From JBMNTP01 sp050945795 (lineage in GTDB: Bacteria; Bacillota; Clostridia; Christensenellales; MGBC116941), in NCBI GenBank assembly GCA_050945795.1, contig JBMNTP010000042.1, forward strand, positions 1-7,335: a stretch of 7,335 nucleotides of DNA, in the 5' to 3' direction. How positions within the stretch are numbered: position 1 is the first letter of the stretch; every line of letters starts with the position of its first letter. The notes beneath the pieces were generated by a model, which was given only the letters and a program-made list of their open reading frames with translations, made no database searches and had not been told where the DNA came from. This document shows, piece after piece, positions 1 to 6,557 of this stretch. The position numbers and the translations under genes are program-made.

Positions 1-140
1 TGCCGTTCCTCATTAATGCCATCCGGGGTGATGAATTGCTTCAGCCTAAGTCTTGCGCTCAAGTCTCATGAGGTGTAGAATGATGTCAAAGCCACTCTCA
101 AATTCCACGGAGTTGGGGACAAGCCCGCGGCAATTCTAAT
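1..140. other. Window edge with no intact gene; possible decayed fragment
   Basis: No intact coding region can be supported. On the plus strand, frame 1 reads through the stretch with a single TAG stop at 76-78; the sequence either side of it looks protein-like (for example NDVKATLKFHGVGDKPAAIL after the stop). On the minus strand, short open stretches are also broken by stops. This may be the decayed end of a gene or mobile element lying mostly outside the window, but no family is recognised. No terminator or convincing promoter was seen. Confidence 0.25.
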
Positions 141-938
141 ATGTTTAATATATGGGTAGGTTATATGATAGGCAAGCATTTAGCCGGCAGTGCCTCTGGC
201 GGGAGTTCTGGAGGAGGTTGTCTCCTTGCTATAATTGTAGTTGTATTTTTAGGGTTAATAGCCATAGGTATCTTTTATCATGTAATATTTCTACTTATAG
301 CGGTAGTACTGATATTCTTGACTGTCGGCATAACTCATACTGTCTGGAATAACGTATGCGCTTGCAAAAACAAAGCTGTGAATGCCTATTTTCGTATTGC
401 AGCCAAAACCCTTGTCGGCTACTTAACATACGCCGGTTTTACCTCATTGATATTTACAAATGATGACATTTCATATTTGCTGGGGATTGACGCGCATACC
501 AACTATAACATTCTCATATTTTTCGGTCCCTTTATATTGTTTTTCATTCTTAATAGGATTTATTATGGCATTGACGAACAACGTAAAATCAATAAGCAGC
601 CTGCGACAGCACAAATCAGTACCGACAATACTACCGAAACGCAAATCGCCGTCAATCCTATGATGCTCATTTGTCCAAAATGCGGCAAATTCATCAACAT
701 AACATTGCATATGGCACCCACAGATTATTGTCAGATATGCGGAACGGCTTTTGTTGAAACAAAAACACCGGTAAGCACGTGGAAAAGATTCTCGTCGCAG
801 CAAAGAGCAAACTGGGAAGACGATATCCTTGAAAACTATGTTTTTAGTAGCCCTAAGTATGATAGAACCATGTACATAAGCTATAGCTCACGAGCAAGGG
901 GCAGTATGTACAGGTTGTGGTACCTCGATAGCGAATGA
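141..938 (+). CDS. Hypothetical membrane protein with C-terminal zinc ribbon
   Basis: A 265-residue protein of no recognised family. After a short Gly/Ser-rich stretch (residues 16-26), two hydrophobic segments lie almost back to back at about 28-45 and 47-64. Two more follow near 88-106 and 123-141, suggesting four membrane helices. A polar linker (about 145-172) leads to a zinc-ribbon-like knuckle pair, CPKC at 178-181 and CQIC at 197-200. A soluble tail with many aromatic and charged residues ends the protein. The role could be sensing or scaffolding at the membrane; no catalytic motif is visible. The start is uncertain: no good ribosome binding site precedes the ATG at 141, while an in-frame ATG at 165 follows a weak GGGTAGG. 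It appears to be a single-gene unit, convergent with the cupin gene downstream. Confidence 0.7.
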   Translation: MFNIWVGYMIGKHLAGSASGGSSGGGCLLAIIVVVFLGLIAIGIFYHVIFLLIAVVLIFLTVGITHTVWNNVCACKNKAVNAYFRIAAKTLVGYLTYAGFTSLIFTNDDISYLLGIDAHTNYNILIFFGPFILFFILNRIYYGIDEQRKINKQPATAQISTDNTTETQIAVNPMMLICPKCGKFINITLHMAPTDYCQICGTAFVETKTPVSTWKRFSSQQRANWEDDILENYVFSSPKYDRTMYISYSSRARGSMYRLWYLDSE

Positions 939-984
939 TTATAGTCGCCGGTTATTATATTTCTGTCTGTACCGCCATTTTTAT

Positions 985-1031
985 TATAAAAAAACGCCGC
1001 GTGGCACCACCCTAAACGTGCCATACGGCGT
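985..1031 (-). terminator. Intrinsic terminator of the cupin gene
   Basis: A hairpin with 13-base arms (994-1006 and 1019-1031, two mismatches) is followed on the minus strand by a run of seven T (plus-strand A 988-994). It lies just after the stop of the minus-strand cupin gene. The opposite side of the stem has no T-run, so it should work mainly for minus-strand transcripts. Confidence 0.85.
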
Positions 1032-1046
1032 CAAACGCCTGATATA

Positions 1047-1481
1047 TCAGTGTTCTTCGGCTTCTTCTGCGATTTCTTTGGTTCTGTGAATTGTGCCAAA
1101 CGGGTGTTCTGGCGGCGCGTATATAGAATATAGTTTCAATGGCCTGTTTCCCATATTAATTAGATTATGCCAGGTACCCGCGGGTATTACGATAGCGTAA
1201 TCGCCGTCGATCTTTCTTTGAATATTCAGTTCTTCTTTAGTCTTGCCCATCTTAACAAGGCCGTATCCGAATGCTACCCGTATAAACTGGTCAAGGTTAG
1301 GGTGCATCTCAAGCCCTATATCCCCGCCTACCTTTATGCTCATAAGCGTTACTTGAAGATGCTTTCCTGTCCATAGCGCCGTTCGATAGTTTTGATTCAG
1401 CTTGGAAAACCTGTCAATATTAACTACCAAAGGTTCCGGGCCGTAGTCGTGTATGTCCGCACCGCCTCTATATCTGTTCAA
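1047..1481 (-). CDS. Cupin domain protein
   Basis: A single-domain cupin of 144 residues from the chosen start. Numbering from an upstream in-frame TTG six codons earlier, the first cupin motif is a variant, GGDIGLEMHPNLDQFIRV at 58-75, with E64, H66 and Q71 near the usual metal-ligand positions. The second motif is PAGTWHNLINMG at 106-117, with H111. The fold is a small beta barrel that usually binds a divalent metal and may be an isomerase, dioxygenase or sugar/ligand-binding protein; the substrate cannot be told. The start is placed at the TTG at 1479-1481, because GAAAGGGG lies eight bases upstream; the longer TTG start at 1497-1499 would place that site inside the gene. The acidic C-terminal tail is rich in Glu. 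It is a single-gene unit with its own terminator. Confidence 0.85.
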   Translation of the reverse strand: MNRYRGGADIHDYGPEPLVVNIDRFSKLNQNYRTALWTGKHLQVTLMSIKVGGDIGLEMHPNLDQFIRVAFGYGLVKMGKTKEELNIQRKIDGDYAIVIPAGTWHNLINMGNRPLKLYSIYAPPEHPFGTIHRTKEIAEEAEEH

Positions 1482-1504
1482 CGCGCTTGCCCCTTTCAAT
1501 TTGC

Positions 1505-1510
1505 ATTATA
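1505..1510 (-). promoter_or_regulatory. Probable -10 element of the cupin gene
   Basis: A perfect TATAAT on the minus strand sits about 24 bases upstream of the chosen cupin start and just upstream of its ribosome binding site. No good -35 hexamer is visible 16-18 bases further upstream, so the call rests on the -10 box and its position. Confidence 0.4.
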
Positions 1511-1581
1511 CTTATAATATGAAAACCAGCTTTGATGTTATGCTTTTAAAAAGGTGCGGCATGCTCATTTAAACATTTGTT

Positions 1582-1620
1582 AATAAAGAAACCGCCGGCT
1601 AAGCCGGCGGTTTCTTTATT
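1582..1620 (-). terminator. Intrinsic terminator of the dioxygenase gene
   Basis: A perfect 18-base inverted repeat (1582-1599 and 1603-1620, arm AATAAAGAAACCGCCGGC) with a three-base loop. The GC-rich core is flanked by a T-rich tract on either strand, so it could stop transcription in both directions. It lies about 120 bases beyond the stop of the minus-strand dioxygenase and isolates it from the cupin gene. Confidence 0.85.
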
Positions 1621-1740
1621 ATATTCGTGCTAAGCAATAATTTACTCGTGTGTTTTCATATATGCCGCCTTTCGGCTATTAAGCGGATAGTCTCTATTTG
1701 GGTTTTAATGCTATTATCGCTAACGCAACACCATCAAATC

Positions 1741-2511
1741 CTATCCAAACAAATAGCTCGTCATAGATAAAGATCCCATCATGCAGTTATTATTATATAT
1801 CGACACCTCGTCATCTTTTTCGGAAGCGCCGAGTATATACAGTATCGGATTAAAATGATCGGTTATCGGAACAGCCAATTTTGCCGTTTCCCCAAGGCTT
1901 TGATAATTAATTATATTCTCATGGTTGCCCTTTTGAATGTTCTCTTTAATATAATCATCAAAGTCATACGCCCAGTCAAACCCCTTGTCCTCCATCCCCC
2001 AATTAATTAGCCGCAGATTATGCACTATATTGCCGGTACCGAATAACAGCACACCTTCATCACGCAATACCTTTAAATTTTTTCCAATTTGATAATGCGC
2101 CTTTGGCGGAGCCGCCGCGTCTATGCTTATTTGAAATAGCGGTATATCCCTTTTAGGATACATATGTACCAGCACCGACCAGGTGCCGTGATCAATGCCC
2201 CATGAATTATCAAAAACACTGTCTTTAGTAATCAGCTCTTTTGCGCATGCAGCAAGCTTAGGATTGCCGGGAGGGCTGTATACTATATCGTACAGTTCCC
2301 TTGGAAAGCCATACATATCATAAATTGTCTTAGGGTTGTCCTCATTCATAATTTTGGTGCCTTTTGTATACCAATGCGCCGATATCGACACTATTGCCTT
2401 AGGTTTAGGCACCCGCTTAGCCATTTCCTTCCAGCCTCTTGTGTATATATTGTCTTCTATCGCGTTCATAGGCGAACCATGCCCTACAAACATAACAGGC
2501 ATTTTAGCCAT
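1741..2511 (-). CDS. ygiD: YgiD/DodA-type extradiol ring-cleavage dioxygenase (LigB superfamily)
   Basis: A 256-residue member of the LigB-type class III extradiol dioxygenases related to E. coli YgiD and plant DODA, which open catechol rings such as that of DOPA using a bound metal. Visible motifs (numbered from the chosen start) are VGHGSP with H11, ISAHW with H46, DHGTW with H108, GTGNIVHNLR with H164 and DHFNP with H219. H11, H46 and H219 are the likely metal ligands and H108/H164 catalytic or substrate-binding residues. The length matches the family. The start is ATG 2509-2511, because an AGGGGAGGA site lies eight bases upstream, inside the longer ORF beginning at 2535. A TATAAA lies upstream as a weak -10. 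The natural substrate is uncertain; other catechols are possible. It is a single-gene unit bounded by terminators. Confidence 0.92.
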   Translation of the reverse strand: MAKMPVMFVGHGSPMNAIEDNIYTRGWKEMAKRVPKPKAIVSISAHWYTKGTKIMNEDNPKTIYDMYGFPRELYDIVYSPPGNPKLAACAKELITKDSVFDNSWGIDHGTWSVLVHMYPKRDIPLFQISIDAAAPPKAHYQIGKNLKVLRDEGVLLFGTGNIVHNLRLINWGMEDKGFDWAYDFDDYIKENIQKGNHENIINYQSLGETAKLAVPITDHFNPILYILGASEKDDEVSIYNNNCMMGSLSMTSYLFG

Positions 2512-2570
2512 ATTGTCTTCCTCCCCTAATTCCATATCCTAAGTACATTTATATCATAAAAACCACGCAA

Positions 2571-2623
2571 TAAAAATAGCCGTCTTTGCCACCATGACCG
2601 AGTAACGTGGTGGCAAAAACGGC
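2571..2623 (-). terminator. Intrinsic terminator of the SDR gene
   Basis: Sixteen-base arms at 2579-2594 and 2608-2623, matching at all but one position (core GCCACCA / TGGTGGC), close a 13-base loop. On the minus strand the stem is followed by TATTTTTA. It lies just after the stop of the minus-strand SDR gene and upstream of the dioxygenase gene. Confidence 0.88.
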
Positions 2624-2645
2624 GTAAATCTTAAAGTATAGCGAG

Positions 2646-3404
2646 TTATACCGATGTATATCCGCCGTCTACTTTAATGTTCTGACCGGTTATGTAGGAA
2701 GCCTCATCGCTTGCCAGAAAAATAGCGGCAGGATTCAACTCACCCTCATGACCATAGCGGCCAAGCGGAACCGACGCTTGCATGAATTTTGTGAATGCTT
2801 CGGTTTTCAATGTATCGACAGTCAGTTCTGTCTCAAAATATCCGGGGCTTATGGTGTTGCAGGTGATATTATACTTGGCCAGTTCAGCGGCAACAGCTCT
2901 TGTAAAGTTAATAACGCCGCCCTTTGAAGAGTGATACGCTACTGTATCCATAGCAGTGTTACCAACTTGTCCATAAATAGAAGCTATATTTATAATTCTG
3001 CCATACTTCTTTTCTACCATGTAATTAGCAAATGCCCTTGTGACCTTAAAAACGCTGGTCAAATCTGCCTGCATAGTAAAGTTCCAGTCTTCATCAGTCA
3101 TTTCGAGTACACCGGCATTTCTCGATGCACCGGCGTTGTTAACAAGGATATCAACCTTGCCATAATACTTAATAGCTTCATCAGCAGCTTTTTGTACTGC
3201 CTCTGTATCAGTAACGTCGCACTGTATGGGCAGGCACTTAACGCCGAGAGCCCTAATTTCCTCCGCTACTTTCTCAAGTCTCTCAATCCTTCTCGCCATT
3301 ATAACGAGATCCGCACCCTGTTTCGCAAAACCTTTTGCCATTTGCAAACCTAACCCAGATGACGCTCCTGTAACCACAGCGACGCGTCCGTGTAAATCAA
3401 ACAT
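2646..3404 (-). CDS. Short-chain dehydrogenase/reductase, gluconate 5-dehydrogenase-like
   Basis: A classical SDR oxidoreductase of 252 residues, the usual length. Numbered from the chosen start, the Rossmann nucleotide-binding motif TGASSGLG is at 12-19 and NNAG at 89-92. The catalytic Ser is S142 (NIAS) and the active pair Y157/K161 lies in YHSSK. A GYFETEL segment and the C-terminal VDGG are also typical. Basic residues after the second strand (MARR) suggest NADP(H) over NAD(H). The position that is often Asn in the SDR tetrad is Asp (QADLTSVF), as I recall for gluconate 5-dehydrogenase-like members, hence the tentative subfamily; a 3-oxoacyl-ACP or other sugar/alcohol reductase is possible. 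The start is ATG 3402-3404, with TAGGAGGA six bases upstream; an ATG seven codons earlier would bury that site. Confidence 0.9.
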   Translation of the reverse strand: MFDLHGRVAVVTGASSGLGLQMAKGFAKQGADLVIMARRIERLEKVAEEIRALGVKCLPIQCDVTDTEAVQKAADEAIKYYGKVDILVNNAGASRNAGVLEMTDEDWNFTMQADLTSVFKVTRAFANYMVEKKYGRIINIASIYGQVGNTAMDTVAYHSSKGGVINFTRAVAAELAKYNITCNTISPGYFETELTVDTLKTEAFTKFMQASVPLGRYGHEGELNPAAIFLASDEASYITGQNIKVDGGYTSV

Positions 3405-3439
3405 GAAAAGTCCTCCTACTATCATATTGTTGCCCTAAT

Positions 3440-3468
3440 ATAGTATAAGATTGTTAACTTTATGTCAA
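3440..3468 (-). promoter_or_regulatory. Sigma-A-type promoter of the SDR gene
   Basis: On the minus strand a perfect -35 TTGACA (plus 3463-3468) is followed after 17 bases by TACTAT (plus 3440-3445). This lies about 35 bases upstream of the chosen SDR start. The -35 box sits inside GTTGAC-ATAAA-GTTAAC, an imperfect repeat that could be an operator. Confidence 0.6.
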
Positions 3469-3983
3469 CCATAAAAACAACGATGTTCCATCGCACTTTA
3501 ATAGCAATAAAACATCTATTACGGACAACATCTTTTGAGCCCGTTAAAATATTGGCAAATACTATATTTGGCAGAAAATAAAACTTTTAAACACTTTATT
3601 AACCGCACTATTACTATTTTATATTCAGGCATTACAATCCCGCCAAGCATTATAGTTCTTCCTTTAGTATGCACAGGAATTCATATAATAGTTGGCGACC
3701 ATAATTATTTTTCGCGTTAAAACACTATTTTCTTTTAATACCCTGCGATCAATGTTTTATTCCCTTAGAAAAACACCTCATTGCTCTGCCGATGCTATAT
3801 TTAAGGATATCAATATATTATTTATCCGCTCCGGCTATGCCCTCGTAAACAATACGGTTTCATAATGACCTTCTTTTCATACATTATAAAACCAGACCTA
3901 TATTGCACTTGCCGCTGTGCAGCTCTAAAGTTTATTTTCACATCAGCAACTTGCTATAAAGCAGGCATTTCAGTGAAACAATT
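3469..3983. other. Long AT-rich intergenic stretch; no supportable gene
   Basis: About 500 bases separate the SDR promoter from the prophage remnant. The one plus-strand open stretch (TTG at 3535 to 3720) has no ribosome binding site and no recognisable motif. A 43-codon minus-strand ORF (3650 to 3519) follows AAAGGAAG but has no other support. A nested inverted repeat lies at 3482-3532 (GATGTT/AACATC outside, TAATAG/CTATTA inside). No tRNA, riboswitch or convincing plus-strand promoter was recognised. The 3' end holds the left junction of the prophage remnant. Confidence 0.5.
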
Positions 3984-4484
3984 TTGCTGCCTATGCTCAT
4001 GGATTACAAAGGCAAGGTTACCGTGAAGATCGATGGTATTGCAGCCTCTGCTGCATCCGTAATCGCAATGGCCGGAACAACCGTGTTGATGGCACCGACT
4101 GCCCTCATGATGGTGCATAATCCGCTGACTGTTGCCATTGGCGACAGCGAGGAAATGCAAAAGGCCATCGCCATGCTCTCGGAGGTTAAGGAAAGTATCA
4201 TCAACGCCTACGAGATCAAAACAGGACAGTCACGGGCAAAGCTATCCCACCTAATGGACGCGGAAACCTGGCTTAATGCCAAGAAAGCCATTGAGCTTGG
4301 TTTTGCAGACGGCATTCTAGACGACGAAAAGAAACGACTACAGACTGAGGACTTTACCTATGCCTTCAGCCGCAGGGCTGTTACCAACTCTCTACTGGAC
4401 AAGGTAAAGCCAAAGCTGCCCAAACAACAAACAGGTACACCAATTGAGTCGCTGGAGAAGCGGCTCTCTTTAATTCAACACTAA
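3984..4484 (+). pseudogene. 5'-truncated phage ClpP-like head maturation protease
   Basis: This is the C-terminal two thirds of a ClpP-related prohead protease, the serine protease that processes phage capsid and scaffold during head assembly. From DYKGKVTVKIDGIAAS onward it matches the family closely. The triad can be placed at S22 (GIAASAAS), H45 (MMVHNP) and D92 (HLMDAETW), counting from the TTG at 3984. The N-terminal strands and the SPGGD-type oxyanion segment that should precede DYKGK are absent. An in-frame stop lies at 3957-3959 and the few codons after it do not resemble the family. No ribosome binding site precedes TTG 3984 or ATG 3993/3999. It sits directly upstream of the capsid gene, the normal phage order. 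The missing N-terminus probably makes it non-functional. Confidence 0.85.
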
Positions 4485-4502
4485 TTTTGAGGAGGAAATA
4501 CT

Positions 4503-5396
4503 ATGAACAAAATTCTTGAACTGCGTGAGAAACGCGCAAAAGCATGGGAAACAGCTAAGGCTTTTCTCGATACCAAACGTGGTGCAGATGGCATCGTTTC
4601 AGCTGAGGATACCGCCGTTTACGACAAGATGGAGGCGGATGTGGTCGCCCTTGGTAACGAAATCGATCGTCTTGAAAAGCAGGAAGCCCTCGACCGCGAG
4701 CTTTCAAAGCCACTAAATATGCCTCTTACGGGCAGACCTACTCTTCCGGGCATGGAGACAAGAAGCGGCAGAGCATCTGACGAGTACAGAAAAGCGTTCT
4801 GGAATGCGATGCGTACCCGCGCTGGCGAAGGACTTGATCCTGTTATCAGAAATGCACTTCAGATTGGCACCGACACTGAAGGCGGCTACCTAGTGCCGGA
4901 TGAATTTGAGCGTACCCTTGTAGATACCCTCGAGGACGAGAACATTTTCAGAAGACTGTCCAATGTCATCACCACTTCTTCCGGTGACCGCAAAATCCCA
5001 GTCGTAGCATCCAAGGGTACAGCCTCCTGGATCGACGAGGAAGGTGCAATTCCTGAAAGCGATGACAGCTTCGGTCAGGTCTCCATCGGAGCCTATAAGC
5101 TTGGGACCATGATCAAGGTTTCCGAGGAGCTGCTTAACGACAGCGTATTCAACCTCGAAACCTACATTGCTAAAGAGTTCGCCAGACGAATCGGAAACAA
5201 GGAAGAAGATGCATTCTTCACCGGCGATGGCTCCGGGAAACCTACGGGCATTCTTGCAGCTACCGGTGGCGCACAGCTTGGCGTGACCACTGCGAGCGCT
5301 ACTGCAATTACCATCGATGAGATTCTTGACCTGTTCTACTCCCTTAAGGGCGATGTTTGGGTCACCTTCAAGGATGGGACAGAATTTCAGGCATGA
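4503..5396 (+). CDS. HK97-family major capsid protein, truncated and fused to a foreign tail
   Basis: An HK97-fold phage major capsid protein fragment of 297 residues. Residues 1-70 form the charged helical delta/scaffold segment, normally removed by the head protease. The capsid core begins near 93, with TDTEGGYLVPDEF at 123-135, KIPVV at 164-168, ASWIDEEGA at 174-182, KLGTMIKVSEELL at 199-211 and FFTGDGSGKPTG at 238-249. Family members run to about 390-410 residues. Here the match stops at K282 (DLFYSLK) and the last 15 residues (GDVWVTFKDGTEFQA) do not belong to the fold, so the rest of the shell domain is lost. The tail resembles the C-terminal end seen in some serine recombinases, but that is tentative. 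The start is secure: GAGGAGG lies seven bases before ATG 4503. It is unlikely to assemble capsids. Confidence 0.9.
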   Translation: MNKILELREKRAKAWETAKAFLDTKRGADGIVSAEDTAVYDKMEADVVALGNEIDRLEKQEALDRELSKPLNMPLTGRPTLPGMETRSGRASDEYRKAFWNAMRTRAGEGLDPVIRNALQIGTDTEGGYLVPDEFERTLVDTLEDENIFRRLSNVITTSSGDRKIPVVASKGTASWIDEEGAIPESDDSFGQVSIGAYKLGTMIKVSEELLNDSVFNLETYIAKEFARRIGNKEEDAFFTGDGSGKPTGILAATGGAQLGVTTASATAITIDEILDLFYSLKGDVWVTFKDGTEFQA

Positions 5397-5403
5397 GTTA
5401 ACC

Positions 5404-5449
5404 AAGAACACCTCACTTTGGGTTTTATACCAGTAGTGAGGTGTTTTTT
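5404..5449 (+). terminator. Intrinsic terminator between the phage remnant and abiH
   Basis: Eleven-base perfect arms (5407-5417 AACACCTCACT and 5435-5445) enclose a 17-base loop. The stem runs into six T at 5444-5449 on the plus strand. It immediately follows the chimeric capsid stop and ends next to the abiH stop. On the minus strand only a short T-poor tract follows, so it should be weaker there. Confidence 0.88.
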
Positions 5450-5450
5450 C

Positions 5451-6416
5451 TTAGAAGCCAAACTTGAGCTCAAATGCTCGACGTTTAGCAGATTCATCAT
5501 CTTTCAGGTCATAAAAATCATCGGCATTTACTGTTACAATTCTATCTGAATCTATACCGGCATCAATCAGGCTTTGCCTCTTAGCTGGAGCTTCATCCAT
5601 ATCGTAGCAGTATACGGTCCACATCCGATTTTTACCAGTATTCGAATCGATTATAGAGAAATATGGCATATCGATTCCATCAAGAGAATGGCCAATTACG
5701 ATGATCTCGGATATGTTCTTTTCTGCAAAGTGAGATAAATACACTGAGTATCTACTCGTGTCCTTGAATGTCCTACCATAGTAATCATTAACAACCCGGC
5801 ATATGCTACATTCTTTTTCATCAAATACTTTTTCGGCTTCAGCGATCCTATTTTTTATTTTTTGAAGGCGTTCTTTATTACTGTGTCCGAGGACTGGATC
5901 ATGAGTGTAGTCTCGCAATGACCCGTGAATATGTACTATATTGCCGGGTGTAATTCCATATACATTTTCAAGTACAGCCGTATAGTTGAATGTCAAGAAT
6001 AGGTCTCTATTGCTCTTATCTATTAATGAGGTTCTCGGAAGGCAGTCGCGGATTTTTATTGATCTGACCCATTGTTTCAGGTATCCCGCCAACTTTTCGA
6101 TATACTGATACTCATCAGTAAAGTAGCTATATAAAGTATCTTCAATCCCTACATCGCCAGACTCTAAATCGAGTTCTATGCTTGTGCCAATTTCAATGAT
6201 GGTATCTTCATCAATATTGGCAAGATTACTTTCAAATCGACTCCATAGTGTTTTCTTCTTTGCCTCAGCGCTCATTCCTGGATAAATATCATAGTGTTCC
6301 TCAAAAGACCGTAAAAACTCTGGATACACCAAATCAAGAAATGTCCTGAAGTCCCAATATCCAGTAGGAAGGCCATGTCCGATATCAAACCCGTTTCCAA
6401 TAATAAAAAGTTTCAT
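5451..6416 (-). CDS. abiH: AbiH-family abortive infection protein
   Basis: A 321-residue protein of the AbiH family, first known from Lactococcus, where it protects the population by aborting phage infection. Family landmarks are the N-terminal MKLFIIGNGFDIGHGLPT (1-18) with YWDF after it, LTFNYTAVLENVYG (141-154), IVHIHGSLRD (160-169) and VIGHSLDGIDMPYF (240-253). A glycine-rich start, an FNYT motif, a HIHG histidine and a later GHSL segment resemble the layout of SIR2-like nucleotide-binding enzymes. A nucleotide-hydrolysing mechanism is therefore possible, but it is inference. A CSIC pair lies at 203-206. The start is ATG 6414-6416, with CGGAGG five bases upstream. The ATG overlaps the stop of the 42-residue upstream gene (ATGA), implying translational coupling. 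It is the last gene of the XRE / small protein / AbiH operon and looks full length. Confidence 0.9.
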   Translation of the reverse strand: MKLFIIGNGFDIGHGLPTGYWDFRTFLDLVYPEFLRSFEEHYDIYPGMSAEAKKKTLWSRFESNLANIDEDTIIEIGTSIELDLESGDVGIEDTLYSYFTDEYQYIEKLAGYLKQWVRSIKIRDCLPRTSLIDKSNRDLFLTFNYTAVLENVYGITPGNIVHIHGSLRDYTHDPVLGHSNKERLQKIKNRIAEAEKVFDEKECSICRVVNDYYGRTFKDTSRYSVYLSHFAEKNISEIIVIGHSLDGIDMPYFSIIDSNTGKNRMWTVYCYDMDEAPAKRQSLIDAGIDSDRIVTVNADDFYDLKDDESAKRRAFELKFGF

Positions 6417-6541
6417 TCCAGCCTCCGGTCATCGCTTATACGAGGATAAGCTCTCGTGATAAGCTCAAGTATAATTTCTTTAATGCCGTGAACGATCTCA
6501 ATGATAACGGCATCGCTTAATCCCTGCTGTTTTTCTTCCAT
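6413..6541 (-). CDS. 42-residue small protein coupled to abiH
   Basis: A short gene of no recognised family, beginning MEEKQQGLSD. After a polar N-terminus, residues 11-31 read as one amphipathic or hydrophobic helix rich in Ile, Val and Leu with spaced charges (VIIEIVHGIKEIILELI). A basic/acidic tail, YPRISDDRRLE, ends the protein. Evidence that it is real: a perfect AGGAGG lies seven bases before ATG 6539-6541, it fills the gap between the XRE and abiH genes on the same strand, and its stop overlaps the abiH start by ATGA. The gap to the upstream regulator stop is only 16 bases. It could be a partner or antitoxin of AbiH, a membrane-associated peptide, or a leader coupling abiH translation to the regulator. 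Confidence 0.7.
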   Translation of the reverse strand: MEEKQQGLSDAVIIEIVHGIKEIILELITRAYPRISDDRRLE

Positions 6542-6557
6542 GACGGCTCCTCCTGTT

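Noticed and set aside
471..803. 110-codon minus-strand ORF opposite the membrane protein
   Set aside because: No ribosome binding site or family signal; the plus frame has clear membrane helices and Cys pairs.
1582..1620. Perfect palindrome as a mobile-element end or replication site
   Set aside because: A GC-rich core, three-base loop and T-rich flanks after a gene stop fit an ordinary intrinsic terminator better.
2931..3353. 140-codon plus-strand ORF opposite the SDR gene
   Set aside because: It is antisense to well-defined SDR motifs and its translation is rich in Cys and Ser with no domain.
3519..3650. 43-codon minus-strand ORF (ATG 3648-3650) preceded by AAAGGAAG
   Set aside because: The ribosome binding site is acceptable, but there is no promoter, operon context or recognisable protein feature; kept only as a weak possibility.
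3535..3720. 61-codon plus-strand ORF in the long intergenic gap
   Set aside because: TTG start, no ribosome binding site, AT-rich random composition and no motif.
3984..5396. Functional prophage or capsid-based encapsulin-like system
   Set aside because: Both genes are cut: the protease lacks its N-terminus and the capsid lacks over 100 residues. A domesticated shell is not plausible without them.
4890..5411. 173-codon minus-strand ORF antisense to the capsid gene
   Set aside because: It lies opposite a clear HK97 capsid reading frame and has no family resemblance; a shadow frame.
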